From the NCBI RefSeq assembly GCF_004799495.1, contig NZ_SSMY01000006.1:186001-250000 (forward strand): DNA of 64,000 nt. The letters run 5' to 3'. The DNA comes from Sphingomonas sp. Its GTDB lineage: Bacteria > Pseudomonadota > Alphaproteobacteria > Sphingomonadales > Sphingomonadaceae. Below the pieces are notes generated by a model that saw only the letters and a list, made by a program, of their open reading frames with translations, was not told the origin of the DNA and made no database searches. The number at the start of each line of letters is the position of its first letter. Positions within the stretch are counted from its first letter, which is position 1. Of this stretch, positions 54,613 through 64,000 are shown in pieces. The position numbers and the translations under genes are program-made.

Positions 54613-55379
54613 CCAGGCGCGCGCTGCTCGCCTCCCCGACCCCCGATGCGCAAGCGGCGGAGCGGGAATTGCGCGGTGCATACGACTGGGTCCCGGTCGA
54701 GGAAGCCGACCTGATCGTCGCGCTCGGCGGCGACGGTTACATGCTACAAACGCTCCACACCCTGTTCGAGCGGCGCAGCGATCCGGTGCCGGTGTTCGGG
54801 ATGAACCTCGGCACCATCGGTTTTCTGATGAACGAATGGCGCAGCGAAGGACTCGACGAGCGACTTCAGCACTCCAAGACATTCAAAGTGACGCCGCTCG
54901 AAATGACCGCCCGCACTGTCGGCGGGGAGGAATTCGTCCTTCCCGCGATCAACGAAATCTCCTTGCTCCGCGAAACGCGCCAGGCGGCCAAACTGGAAGT
55001 GACGGTCAACGACCGCATCGTCCTACCCGAATTGATCTGCGACGGCATCCTGGCGGCGACGCCCGCCGGCTCGACCGCGTACAACCTTTCCGCGAACGGC
55101 CCGATACTCCCGCTCGGATCGGCGATGATCGCGCTGACGCCGATCTCGGCGTTCCGCCCGCGGCGCTGGCGCGGCGCAATCCTGCCGGAGAAGACGCGCA
55201 TAGGGTTGCGCGTGCTCGAATCCGCCAAGCGCCCCGTGTCCGCCGTCGCCGACCAGCGCGAGGTGCGCGACGTAGCGCAGGTCGAAATCGCAATCGACCG
55301 CAGCCGCGAGCTCACCCTGTTGTTCGATCCCGAACATGCGCTCGATGACCGGATTACGATGGAGCAATTCGCCTCGTAG
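54609..55379 (+). CDS. nadK: NAD kinase
   Basis: Phosphorylates NAD to NADP. The 256-residue protein has the GGDG motif (IVALGGDGYMLQTLH), FGMNLGTIGFLMNEW, the conserved substrate stretch TPAGSTAYNLSANGPI and IALTPISAFRPRRW. The ATG overlaps the moaA stop. A perfect short hairpin follows the stop. Confidence 0.97.
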   Translation: MTRRALLASPTPDAQAAERELRGAYDWVPVEEADLIVALGGDGYMLQTLHTLFERRSDPVPVFGMNLGTIGFLMNEWRSEGLDERLQHSKTFKVTPLEMTARTVGGEEFVLPAINEISLLRETRQAAKLEVTVNDRIVLPELICDGILAATPAGSTAYNLSANGPILPLGSAMIALTPISAFRPRRWRGAILPEKTRIGLRVLESAKRPVSAVADQREVRDVAQVEIAIDRSRELTLLFDPEHALDDRITMEQFAS

Positions 55380-55384
55380 GGCGG

Positions 55385-55405
55385 CTTGACGCGCGCCGCG
55401 TCAAG
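55385..55405 (+). terminator. hairpin after nadK
   Basis: CTTGACGCG and CGCGTCAAG form a perfect 9-bp stem with a 3-base loop, 5 bp after the nadK stop. No T-run follows, so it may stop transcription weakly or only protect the 3' end. Confidence 0.45.
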
Positions 55406-55479
55406 ACTCGCCCAAGGGCGGCCGACGTGGCCCCATGGCCACGGTCGACGGCGCGGCTTTGCCGCGGCGTGTATAGGGG

Positions 55480-55507
55480 TTGCATCACGATGTCCGGTGT
55501 TTATAGA
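55480..55507 (+). promoter_or_regulatory. promoter of tRNA-Asn
   Basis: TTGCAT (55480-55485), 16-base spacer and TATAGA (55502-55507), 17 bases before the mature tRNA. A good sigma-70-like match in the expected place. Confidence 0.55.
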
Positions 55508-55523
55508 GCGCGCTTCGCGCTAT

Positions 55524-55598
55524 TCCCTGATAGCTCAGCGGTAGAGCTCTCGACTGTTAATCGAGCGGCCGTAGGTTCGAATCCTACTCAGGGAGCCA
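55524..55598 (+). tRNA. tRNA-Asn(GTT)
   Basis: A complete cloverleaf: acceptor TCCCTGA/TCAGGGA, D-arm GCTCAGCGGTAGAGC, anticodon arm CTCGA-CTGTTAA-TCGAG with anticodon GTT, T-arm GTAGG-TTCGAAT-CCTAC, and encoded GCCA. 75 bases. No duplicated 3' end is seen nearby, so nothing appears integrated here. Confidence 0.98.
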
Positions 55599-55724
55599 GC
55601 GATATCTCCGTGACAAACTGCGACAAATTCCGGCCGAAGGATCTCGGAGCAAAACCCGTTCATCCTGCGTTCCACCTATTCGCGATAGGCTGGATCGTTT
55701 AAAACTATCGGCGAACGGAGAATT

Positions 55725-56309
55725 ATGATGGCGTATTCCTTCCGCCGCGCCTCGGCCCTTGGCCTGATCGCGGCTTCGACGCTGGCGCTGGCCGGCTGCA
55801 TGACCGAAACCACGTATCGCCCCGCCACCGGCGTCGGCTTCTCGCGCGAAGGCTACAGCGAGCGGCAGATCGAGCCCAACCGCTTCCAGGTCACCTTTGC
55901 GGGCAACACGATGACGTCGCGCGACACGGTCGAACGTTACCTGCTGTTCCGCTCAGCCGAACTGACTGTGCAGCAGGGTTACGATTATTTCGTCATGGCC
56001 GACCGCGACACCGACAAGCGGCAGCGCACCTATGCGACGCCAAGCTTCGGTGGCGGATTCGGCTACGGCTATGGCGGTTGGGGCCCGCGCTGGCGCTATT
56101 ACGGCCGCGGGTTCGGCTGGCGCTCGTGGGATCCGTTCTGGGGCGACCCGTTCTTCGACCGCAGCGTGGATATCGACACGGTCGAGAAATACGAAGCGAC
56201 GGCCGAGATCGTGATGGGCAAGGGCCCGAAACCGGCCGGCAACGTCCGCGCGTTCGACGCCCGCTCGGTGATGGCGAACATCGGGCCGACGGTCGTCCTG
56301 CCGAAGTAA
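55725..56309 (+). CDS. CC0125/CC1285-like lipoprotein
   Basis: A 194-residue lipoprotein with a signal sequence and lipobox (LALAGC, Cys near 26). Conserved segments are YRPATGVGFSREGYSE, NRFQVTFAGN and TAEIVMGKG; a Gly/Trp/Tyr-rich insert (FGYGYGGWGPRW) lies in the middle. The family is widespread in alphaproteobacteria with no known function. GGAGA lies upstream of two adjacent ATGs. Confidence 0.85.
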   Translation: MMAYSFRRASALGLIAASTLALAGCMTETTYRPATGVGFSREGYSERQIEPNRFQVTFAGNTMTSRDTVERYLLFRSAELTVQQGYDYFVMADRDTDKRQRTYATPSFGGGFGYGYGGWGPRWRYYGRGFGWRSWDPFWGDPFFDRSVDIDTVEKYEATAEIVMGKGPKPAGNVRAFDARSVMANIGPTVVLPK

Positions 56310-56312
56310 ATG

Positions 56313-56387
56313 CCGTCACCTCAGCGAAAGCTGGGGTCTCGTGCAACAAATGATGCTGCTGAGATGCCAGCTTTCGCTGGATGACGG
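56313..56387. repeat. paired palindromic intergenic repeat (GCGAAAGC family)
   Basis: Left arm 56313-56339 (core AGCGAAAGCTGGGGTCT) and right arm 56361-56387 (core CCAGCTTTCGCTGG) in inverted orientation around a 21-bp spacer. Same design as 26191-26275. Confidence 0.8.
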
Positions 56388-56392
56388 AATGG

Positions 56393-56424
56393 AAAAAGGC
56401 CGGGGAGCGATCTCCGGCTTTTTT
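56393..56424. terminator. bidirectional terminator between lipoprotein gene and secA
   Basis: GGCCGGGGA/TCTCCGGC stem with A-run on the left and T-run on the right, so it can act in both directions between the convergent genes. Confidence 0.85.
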
Positions 56425-56428
56425 GCTG

Positions 56429-59170
<2,742 letters not shown>

Positions 59171-59265
59171 GATGATATTCCTGTTGAAATGAGTATGCGC
59201 GGCACCGCGTGTGCCGCGCCGAAAATCAGCGGTGTGGGAGCCCGGCCGTCAGCCGGGACCGCCGC

Positions 59266-59556
59266 TCACTCGCGCCGGCGGCTCGCGAAAGCGGGAACCA
59301 TATCGTCCAGAACGAAGGCGTGGAGCACCGGCACGACCGCACTCGCCGGCCCGCCGATCACCGCCATCGGCCGCTGCGCGACCTGAAGCCGCGCGCTCGC
59401 GGTCGCCTTGACCGCGCTCGCCACGCTGCTGGTCAGCGCCGCCGGCGTCACCGGCGTACGCGCGCCCGCCGTACCGCTGAGCGCGGACAGGAGAGCGGAC
59501 AGGAGCAGGATCAGGTTCAAAAGCGGATCGTTTCCGGATTGCGATCGGCGATGCAT
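59266..59556 (-). CDS. possible small hydrophobic protein
   Basis: A 96-residue frame with an N-terminal hydrophobic segment (LLNLILLLSALLSALSG), an Ala/Thr/Val-rich middle, a second hydrophobic stretch (MAVIGGPASAVVPVLHAFVL) and a basic end (SRRRE). No strong ribosome site. The composition fits a small membrane protein, but homology is not recognised. It lies in the gap upstream of secA. Confidence 0.45.
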   Translation of the reverse strand: MHRRSQSGNDPLLNLILLLSALLSALSGTAGARTPVTPAALTSSVASAVKATASARLQVAQRPMAVIGGPASAVVPVLHAFVLDDMVPAFASRRRE

Positions 59557-59592
59557 AGGGCCGGTCGAGTCAAACGTCCAATCGAAATGGTG

Positions 59593-60009
59593 CTAGGGCT
59601 TGGCCGGCGCAACCGGCGGCGTAGGCATCGCCGGCGGCGGCGCCTCGAGCTTCCAGCGCACCGACGACGTCCACTGGCTCGCGACCGGCCGGCTCTTCTT
59701 GTCGCGCGGCGGGGTGAAGCGGCCATTGGCCATCATCAGATTGCACGTCGTTTCGTCGAGCAACGGCGATTCGGACGAGATCGTCACCTTGCAGTCGGAC
59801 ACGGCGCCGGTTTCGTCGATCGTCAGCTTGAAGGTCACGCGTCCCTCTTCCGCCGACGCCTTGGCCGCCGGCGGGTAGGCATCGACGGGGATCCATGTGC
59901 CCGGATTGCCGATCGGCGTGGCGCGCGGCAACGGCTCCTCCTGCGCTTGGGCGGACACGGCAAATCCGGCGATCACGACCACCAGCGAAATTGTCTGCGT
60001 TATCCGCAT
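59593..60009 (-). CDS. exported TonB C-terminal-domain protein
   Basis: A 138-residue protein with a signal peptide (MRITQTISLVVVIAGFAVSAQA) and a TonB C-terminal-like domain: Y-P-P-A-A-K, RVTFKLTIDETGAVSDCKV, NGRFTPPRD. Without a membrane anchor or proline linker it is not a full TonB. AGGGG precedes the ATG. The upstream gene contains the same domain, so the pair probably arose by duplication. Confidence 0.82.
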   Translation of the reverse strand: MRITQTISLVVVIAGFAVSAQAQEEPLPRATPIGNPGTWIPVDAYPPAAKASAEEGRVTFKLTIDETGAVSDCKVTISSESPLLDETTCNLMMANGRFTPPRDKKSRPVASQWTSSVRWKLEAPPPAMPTPPVAPAKP

Positions 60010-60058
60010 GCCCCTCCCCGCCCCAACCGTCCGTCGGACCGATACGACCCAATTGTCA

Positions 60059-60886
60059 CTAACCCGCCGGTCGCGACATGGCCATCACGACCGTAACACC
60101 CTGCCGCTTGTCCAATGGAAGATAGCTGCCCGGATCGTCACACAGATTGAGCGAGCCGGGCCCGCTTTGTGCGATGACCTGACAATTCTGCACCTTGCCG
60201 TCGACGCCCACATCGAAATGGATCTGGGTCATCATCAGCGTCTCGCGCCCGCCAGAATCATAGAGCGTCGGCAATGTAGCGCCGCCGTCGAACGCGAATA
60301 GTGTTTCTATCACCATGTCGAGCGGCTTCGCATCGGTCGAGTAATCGCGCGCATATCGACCAAACACCGGCGGAATCGACGCCGCTTGAACGCATGGCAT
60401 CATCTTCTGCGGAACGGGCCCCTTTCGCTCGTCCTTGCACGATACGATCTTGCCGGTCGCATCGATCGCGACGGTCGCCGCTACGCGCCAGGGGCCCGCC
60501 AACTTGATCGGCGGCGGATCGAACAACGCCCATCGGACGCCAGGAGTGACATACGTTCCCTCGATCGGTCGACCGTCGGCGCCCTTTGCCGGCGAGAACC
60601 GGCCGTTGGCGATGGCGAGTTGGCAAGTCACGGCGTCGAGCGACGCAACGTTGCTGCTCGTCACGACCTTGCACGCGGTCGGGATGCCGGATGTGTCGAT
60701 GGTCAGTTCAACGACAACTCGGCCCTGCTGATGAGCGCGCTTTGCCTCCGCCGGATAGCTGCTCTGGGGAAACCAGGTCGCCAGACTGGTCGCAGACGTT
60801 GCCGGAGCCGACTTATTCTTGCCGGTCGCCGCCGACGGCAACGCGAGCAACGCGACGGCGCCGATTACCATGGACTGCCGAATCAT
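60059..60886 (-). CDS. exported protein with TonB C-terminal-like domain
   Basis: A 275-residue protein with a signal peptide (MIRQSMVIGAVALLALPSAATG). The TonB-like domain has SYPAEAKRAHQQGRVVVELTID and NGRFSPAKGADG. A second half (about 130-275) repeats the D-A-T-G-K-I-V-S-C pattern and has several cysteines that may pair, so it may be a second related domain. Transcribed in line with the shorter gene below it. Confidence 0.78.
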   Translation of the reverse strand: MIRQSMVIGAVALLALPSAATGKNKSAPATSATSLATWFPQSSYPAEAKRAHQQGRVVVELTIDTSGIPTACKVVTSSNVASLDAVTCQLAIANGRFSPAKGADGRPIEGTYVTPGVRWALFDPPPIKLAGPWRVAATVAIDATGKIVSCKDERKGPVPQKMMPCVQAASIPPVFGRYARDYSTDAKPLDMVIETLFAFDGGATLPTLYDSGGRETLMMTQIHFDVGVDGKVQNCQVIAQSGPGSLNLCDDPGSYLPLDKRQGVTVVMAMSRPAG

Positions 60887-60988
60887 TACGCACTCGCCCC
60901 TTTTAAGCTTCGCCCGACCCTAGCCGATCCTGTCTTATTGTCACCCGATCGGCTTTGCCTCGAACGGATGCGCCCCTATGACGCGCGG

Positions 60989-62215
60989 ATGACCGATCGC
61001 TCCCCCCTCGCTCCCGCCGCGCTGCCCGATCTGCCCGAAATCGCCGGGGTGACGCGCCGCGTCGCGCGGGCGCGGTACAAGACGTGGGACCGGTGCGACC
61101 TGACCTATGTCGAGCTGGCGGCGGGGACCGCGGTAGCCGGGGTGACGACCCGGAGCAAATGCGCCTCGCCCGAAGTCGATTGGTGCCGCGCGGCGCTGGT
61201 GCTGGGCCGGGCGCGCGCGCTGGTGGTCAACGCGGGTAATTCGAACGCGTTCACCGGGGACCGCGGGCGCCATGCGGTCGAGGGGCTCGTCGCGCGCGTC
61301 GCGCAGCACCTGAATTGCCAGCCGTCCGACGTCTTCGTCGCCTCCACCGGGGTGATCGGCGTACCGCTGCCGCTTGACAAGGCCGAGGCGGGGCTGACCG
61401 CCGCGTTCGACGCCGAGCCGTGCGACTGGATCGCGGCGGCCGAGACGATCATGACCACCGACACGTTCGCCAAGGTCGCGGTGACGAAAGCGGTAATCGG
61501 CGAACAAACAGTTAGCCTAGTCGGGATCATCAAGGGGTCGGGAATGATCATGCCCGACATGGCGACGATGCTCGGCTTCATCTTCACCGACGCGGCGATC
61601 GACCCTGCCTGGCTGCAATCCGCGCTGTCGGCGGCCAATACGCGGAGCTTTTCGTGCATCACGGTCGATAGCGACACATCGACCAGCGACACCGTGCTTG
61701 CCTTCGCGACGGGGGCGGCAGGCAATGTCGCGATCGCGCACGACGACGATCCCGGCGCCGACGCCTTCCGCGCCGCGCTCGACGATCTGTGCCTGCAACT
61801 CGCGCATCTGGTGGTCCGCGATGGTGAGGGCGCGACCAAGTTCATCCGGATCGACGTGACCGGCGCGGAAAGCGACGCCAGTGCACACCGCATCGGCATG
61901 AGCGTCGCCAATTCGCCACTGGTCAAAACCGCGATCGCCGGCGAGGACGCCAATTGGGGCCGCGTCGTGATGGCGGTGGGCAAGGCCGGCGAGCCCGCCG
62001 AGCGCGACAGGCTCGCGATCCGCTTCGGTGAAACGCAGGTGGCGAAGGACGGCCTCGCGGTCGAAGGCTATGACGAAGCGCCGGTCGCCGCGCATTTGAA
62101 GGGGCGGGAAATCGAGATCGGCGTCGACCTCGGCCTAGGCGATGGCCGCGCCAGGGTGTGGACCTGCGATCTGACCCACGGCTACATTTCGATCAATGCC
62201 GATTATCGCAGCTAA
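60989..62215 (+). CDS. argJ: bifunctional glutamate N-acetyltransferase / ornithine acetyltransferase
   Basis: Acetylates glutamate and recycles acetyl from N-acetylornithine in arginine synthesis. The 408-residue precursor cleaves itself before the nucleophilic threonine in MPDMA-TML (GSGMIMPDMATMLGF). GVTTRSKCASPEV and the closing GYISINADYRS match the family. It starts at 60989 since upstream in-frame codons lack similarity. Confidence 0.96.
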   Translation: MTDRSPLAPAALPDLPEIAGVTRRVARARYKTWDRCDLTYVELAAGTAVAGVTTRSKCASPEVDWCRAALVLGRARALVVNAGNSNAFTGDRGRHAVEGLVARVAQHLNCQPSDVFVASTGVIGVPLPLDKAEAGLTAAFDAEPCDWIAAAETIMTTDTFAKVAVTKAVIGEQTVSLVGIIKGSGMIMPDMATMLGFIFTDAAIDPAWLQSALSAANTRSFSCITVDSDTSTSDTVLAFATGAAGNVAIAHDDDPGADAFRAALDDLCLQLAHLVVRDGEGATKFIRIDVTGAESDASAHRIGMSVANSPLVKTAIAGEDANWGRVVMAVGKAGEPAERDRLAIRFGETQVAKDGLAVEGYDEAPVAAHLKGREIEIGVDLGLGDGRARVWTCDLTHGYISINADYRS

Positions 62216-62223
62216 GCGCAAAG

Positions 62224-62255
62224 CGGGCCGCGACCCGGTTGGGTCGCGGCCCGCC
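62224..62255 (+). terminator. strong hairpin after argJ
   Basis: GCGGGCCGCGACCC/GGGTCGCGGCCCGC, a perfect 14-bp stem with a 4-base loop, 8 bp after the argJ stop and before the convergent gene. No clear T-run. Confidence 0.6.
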
Positions 62256-62270
62256 GCTTAACGAAACACT

Positions 62271-62831
62271 TTACTTGGCGGCAGCCGGCTCCGCTACGGC
62301 GGGCGCCACAGCCGTCGCCGCGACCGCGGGAGTCATCGTCCCGCCGCGCTTGCCGACCTCGGCCGACACGCTGTCGAGCAACGTCTGGTACGGTTCGGCG
62401 ACCTTGATCAGGCTCGCGTCGGTCATTCTGTTGCCGAAGATGATGCTGCGAGTCTTCGATTCGTTGAGGAAGATGTTGAGGCGTAGCGTCGTGTGGCCCG
62501 GCGTCAGCTCCTCGACGAGAAACTCGGCCGTCTGCGTCATCTTCTTCTTCCCGAAGCCCCAGAAGAAATTATACATCAGCTTCGACTTGCCGTCGGTATG
62601 GCCCGACACGGTTCCCGCGTCCTTGTTGGCCGTGATTTCCATATAGCCGGCCGACTGCAGCGCAGCGACCGCGCTGGCCATGACTTGAGCTGCAGAGGCC
62701 GAATACGTCCGGCCCTGGATTTCATTCATTTGTGCCGTCGAGAGCTCGGGCACCTTGTCCTTGGCCATCGCCGGTGCGGCCACGACCGGCGCAACGGCCA
62801 GCACGATAGCCAGCGCAACAGCTTTCTTCAT
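62271..62831 (-). CDS. periplasmic protein of unknown function
   Basis: A 186-residue protein with a signal peptide (MKKAVALAIVLAVAPVVAAPAMA), a domain from about 30 to 150 (MNEIQGRTYSASAAQVMASAV, FLVEELTPGHTTLRLNIF), and an Ala/Val-rich tail. GGGGGA lies ahead of the ATG at 62831. The family was not recognised. Confidence 0.75.
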   Translation of the reverse strand: MKKAVALAIVLAVAPVVAAPAMAKDKVPELSTAQMNEIQGRTYSASAAQVMASAVAALQSAGYMEITANKDAGTVSGHTDGKSKLMYNFFWGFGKKKMTQTAEFLVEELTPGHTTLRLNIFLNESKTRSIIFGNRMTDASLIKVAEPYQTLLDSVSAEVGKRGGTMTPAVAATAVAPAVAEPAAAK

Positions 62832-62919
62832 AATTCCCCCCAATCGATAGCGCCCGCGAACGCGGGCGTATCGTCACGCTATTCCAGCGACTTGGCCCAA
62901 CGCAAGGGGATTCGCTCGG

Positions 62920-63243
62920 TCAGGCGAGCTCGCCCTCCAGCCACGCCTTGATCCGGCCCTTGGGCTCGGCGCCGACCTTGGTCGCGGCGGGCGCGCCGCC
63001 CTTGAACAGGATCATCGTCGGGATGCCGCGCACACCGTATTTCGCGGGGGCGTCGGGATGCTCGTCGATGTTGAGCTTGGCGATCGTCACCTGGTCGCCC
63101 AGTTCGTCGGCGATCTCCTCCAGGCTCGGGCCGATCATCTTGCACGGGCCGCACCATTCGGCCCAGAAATCGACCAGCACCGGCTTGTCGGAGGCCAGCA
63201 CGTCGGCCTGAAAGCTGTCGTCGGTAATCGCCACGGTACCCAT
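62920..63243 (-). CDS. trxA: thioredoxin 1
   Basis: General disulfide reductase of the cytoplasm. The 107-residue protein has the active site [22 protein letters not shown] and the cis-Pro in [17 protein letters not shown] precedes the ATG at 63243; the longer frame to 63294 overlaps addA and is rejected. It lies just downstream of addA on the same strand. Confidence 0.97.
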   Translation of the reverse strand: MGTVAITDDSFQADVLASDKPVLVDFWAEWCGPCKMIGPSLEEIADELGDQVTIAKLNIDEHPDAPAKYGVRGIPTMILFKGGAPAATKVGAEPKGRIKAWLEGELA

Positions 63244-63305
63244 TCGAGAATCTCCTTTGCCCGCGAATGTAGGGGCGGTGTCGCGGTTGCTCAACGGTCT
63301 TCGCC

Positions 63306-64000
63306 CTAGCTTTGCTCCGCCGCGGCAAAGCCCGGCTTGTGCGCGGCGAGCAAGTCGAACGGCAGATCGAACAGCCGGGGCGCGGCGGTGTAGAGCAACG
63401 CCGCCTCGATCGTGCGGCCGGGGAAGACGACGGCGAGAGCCTCGGCATAGGCGGCCATTTGGCGCAGGTGGAAAACGGGCACTTCGTCGAGCGTGAGCGG
63501 TACGCGGCGACCGGTCTTGAAATCGACCACGCGGACGCGGCTCGGCTCGACCAGCAAGCGGTCGACGGTGCCGGCAATGACGTGGCCGCCGGGGACGACC
63601 GCGGAAATCGGCGCCTCACCGAGCGAGTCCGGCCCGAACAGCGCGGCGTGCATCGGATGGGCGATGATGCCGCAAACCGTTTTGGATATGTCGCCGCGCG
63701 CGGCGGGATCGGTCACGCCCCCGACCGTCGCCAGCCAGCGATCCGCCGCCGTCATGCGATGGTCGATCGCCACCGATGGGAGCCGCTCGAACAGCGCGTG
63801 GACCAGCCGCCCGCGCTCGGCGGCGGCCCGCATAGCGGCGCTGGGCGGCGGATCGGGCACGTCGTCCTCACCGATCGACGAGGGCGCGAGCGGGCGTGGC
63901 GGGCGTGCCTCGACGGGTGCTGCTTGGCGCGCCCAGTCGGGCAAGTCTGCGCGCGCGGTGACGACCGTGCTTTCGGCTTTAGCCGCAACAGGCGGCTGCG
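63306..64000 (-). CDS. addA: double-strand break repair helicase AddA, C-terminal part
   Basis: Subunit of the AddAB helicase-nuclease, which processes DNA ends for recombination. The 231 codons seen carry the C-terminal PD-(D/E)xK nuclease domain: [23 protein letters not shown] and VVDFKTGRR. The frame is open to the window edge, so the helicase region lies outside. trxA follows after 62 bp, a common sphingomonad order. Confidence 0.9.
   Translation of the reverse strand, partial: QPPVAAKAESTVVTARADLPDWARQAAPVEARPPRPLAPSSIGEDDVPDPPPSAAMRAAAERGRLVHALFERLPSVAIDHRMTAADRWLATVGGVTDPAARGDISKTVCGIIAHPMHAALFGPDSLGEAPISAVVPGGHVIAGTVDRLLVEPSRVRVVDFKTGRRVPLTLDEVPVFHLRQMAAYAEALAVVFPGRTIEAALLYTAAPRLFDLPFDLLAAHKPGFAAAEQS

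Overview
The window is GC-rich chromosomal DNA of an alphaproteobacterium, most likely Sphingomonas or a close relative. I infer this from the protein sequences and gene arrangement: a fab cluster (fabD-fabG-acpP-fabF), rpsF-rpsR-rplI with an extended L9, mreB-mreC-mreD-mrdA-rodA, a fused cysNC, an RcdA/DUF1465 protein, a one-cysteine DksA, an addA-trxA pair, and many short palindromic intergenic repeats. Most of the sequence is ordinary core genome. The exception is one integrated island at about 15.6-25.1 kb.

Layout. 1-4756 (minus): fatty-acid synthesis genes fabF (cut by the window edge), acpP, fabG and fabD, with three tandem small exported proteins of unknown function between acpP and fabG. 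4970-6190 (plus): an RcnB-like periplasmic protein and a class A acid phosphatase relative with an altered active site. 6311-7579: ribosomal proteins S6, S18 and L9. 7899-9665: mutL. 9807-15465: the rod-shape operon with four overlapping gene junctions. 15552: tRNA-Lys(CTT).

Island, 15581-25132. It is bounded by a perfect 47-bp direct repeat of the 3' end of tRNA-Lys and carries a second, 22-bp direct repeat just inside each end. Five tightly packed plus-strand genes make up the cargo: an adenine methyltransferase and a restriction enzyme of the XhoI/PaeR7I family (predicted site CTCGAG), followed with no real gap by an ABC three-component (ABC-3C, Lamassu-like) set: a nuclease-fold effector, a middle component and a Rad50-like ATPase with a CxxC hook. 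The minus strand carries an AlpA-type regulator with a partner gene of unknown function, and a tyrosine integrase. A small membrane protein lies between them on the plus strand. An AT-rich segment with repeated operator-like sequences separates the defence cargo from the mobility genes.

25.2-34.2 kb: sulfate activation (cysD, cysNC, cysQ), a gamma-carbonic-anhydrase-like protein, an exported M1 aminopeptidase, a nitronate monooxygenase and a Tat-exported class A beta-lactamase. 34.2-37.9 kb: regulators and small proteins (RcdA-like, two YdcH proteins, PilZ, DksA), a low-complexity surface protein with a PEP-CTERM-like tail and a host-attachment family protein. 38.0-49.5 kb: serS, a LysM/degenerate LytM lipoprotein, tyrS, a second PilZ protein, recG, sdhE and mfd. 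49.5-55.4 kb: a GAF protein, a TPR-sulfotransferase, a degenerate GGDEF-EAL protein, moaA and nadK. 55.5 kb: tRNA-Asn(GTT). 55.7-64.0 kb: a lipoprotein, secA, two TonB-C-terminal-like proteins, argJ, a periplasmic protein, trxA and the C-terminal part of addA, which runs off the window.

Functional links. CysD/CysNC make APS and PAPS, CysQ clears PAP, and the TPR-sulfotransferase at 50.4 kb would use PAPS. The restriction-modification and ABC-3C genes appear to be one co-transcribed defence cassette delivered by the tRNA-Lys integrase.
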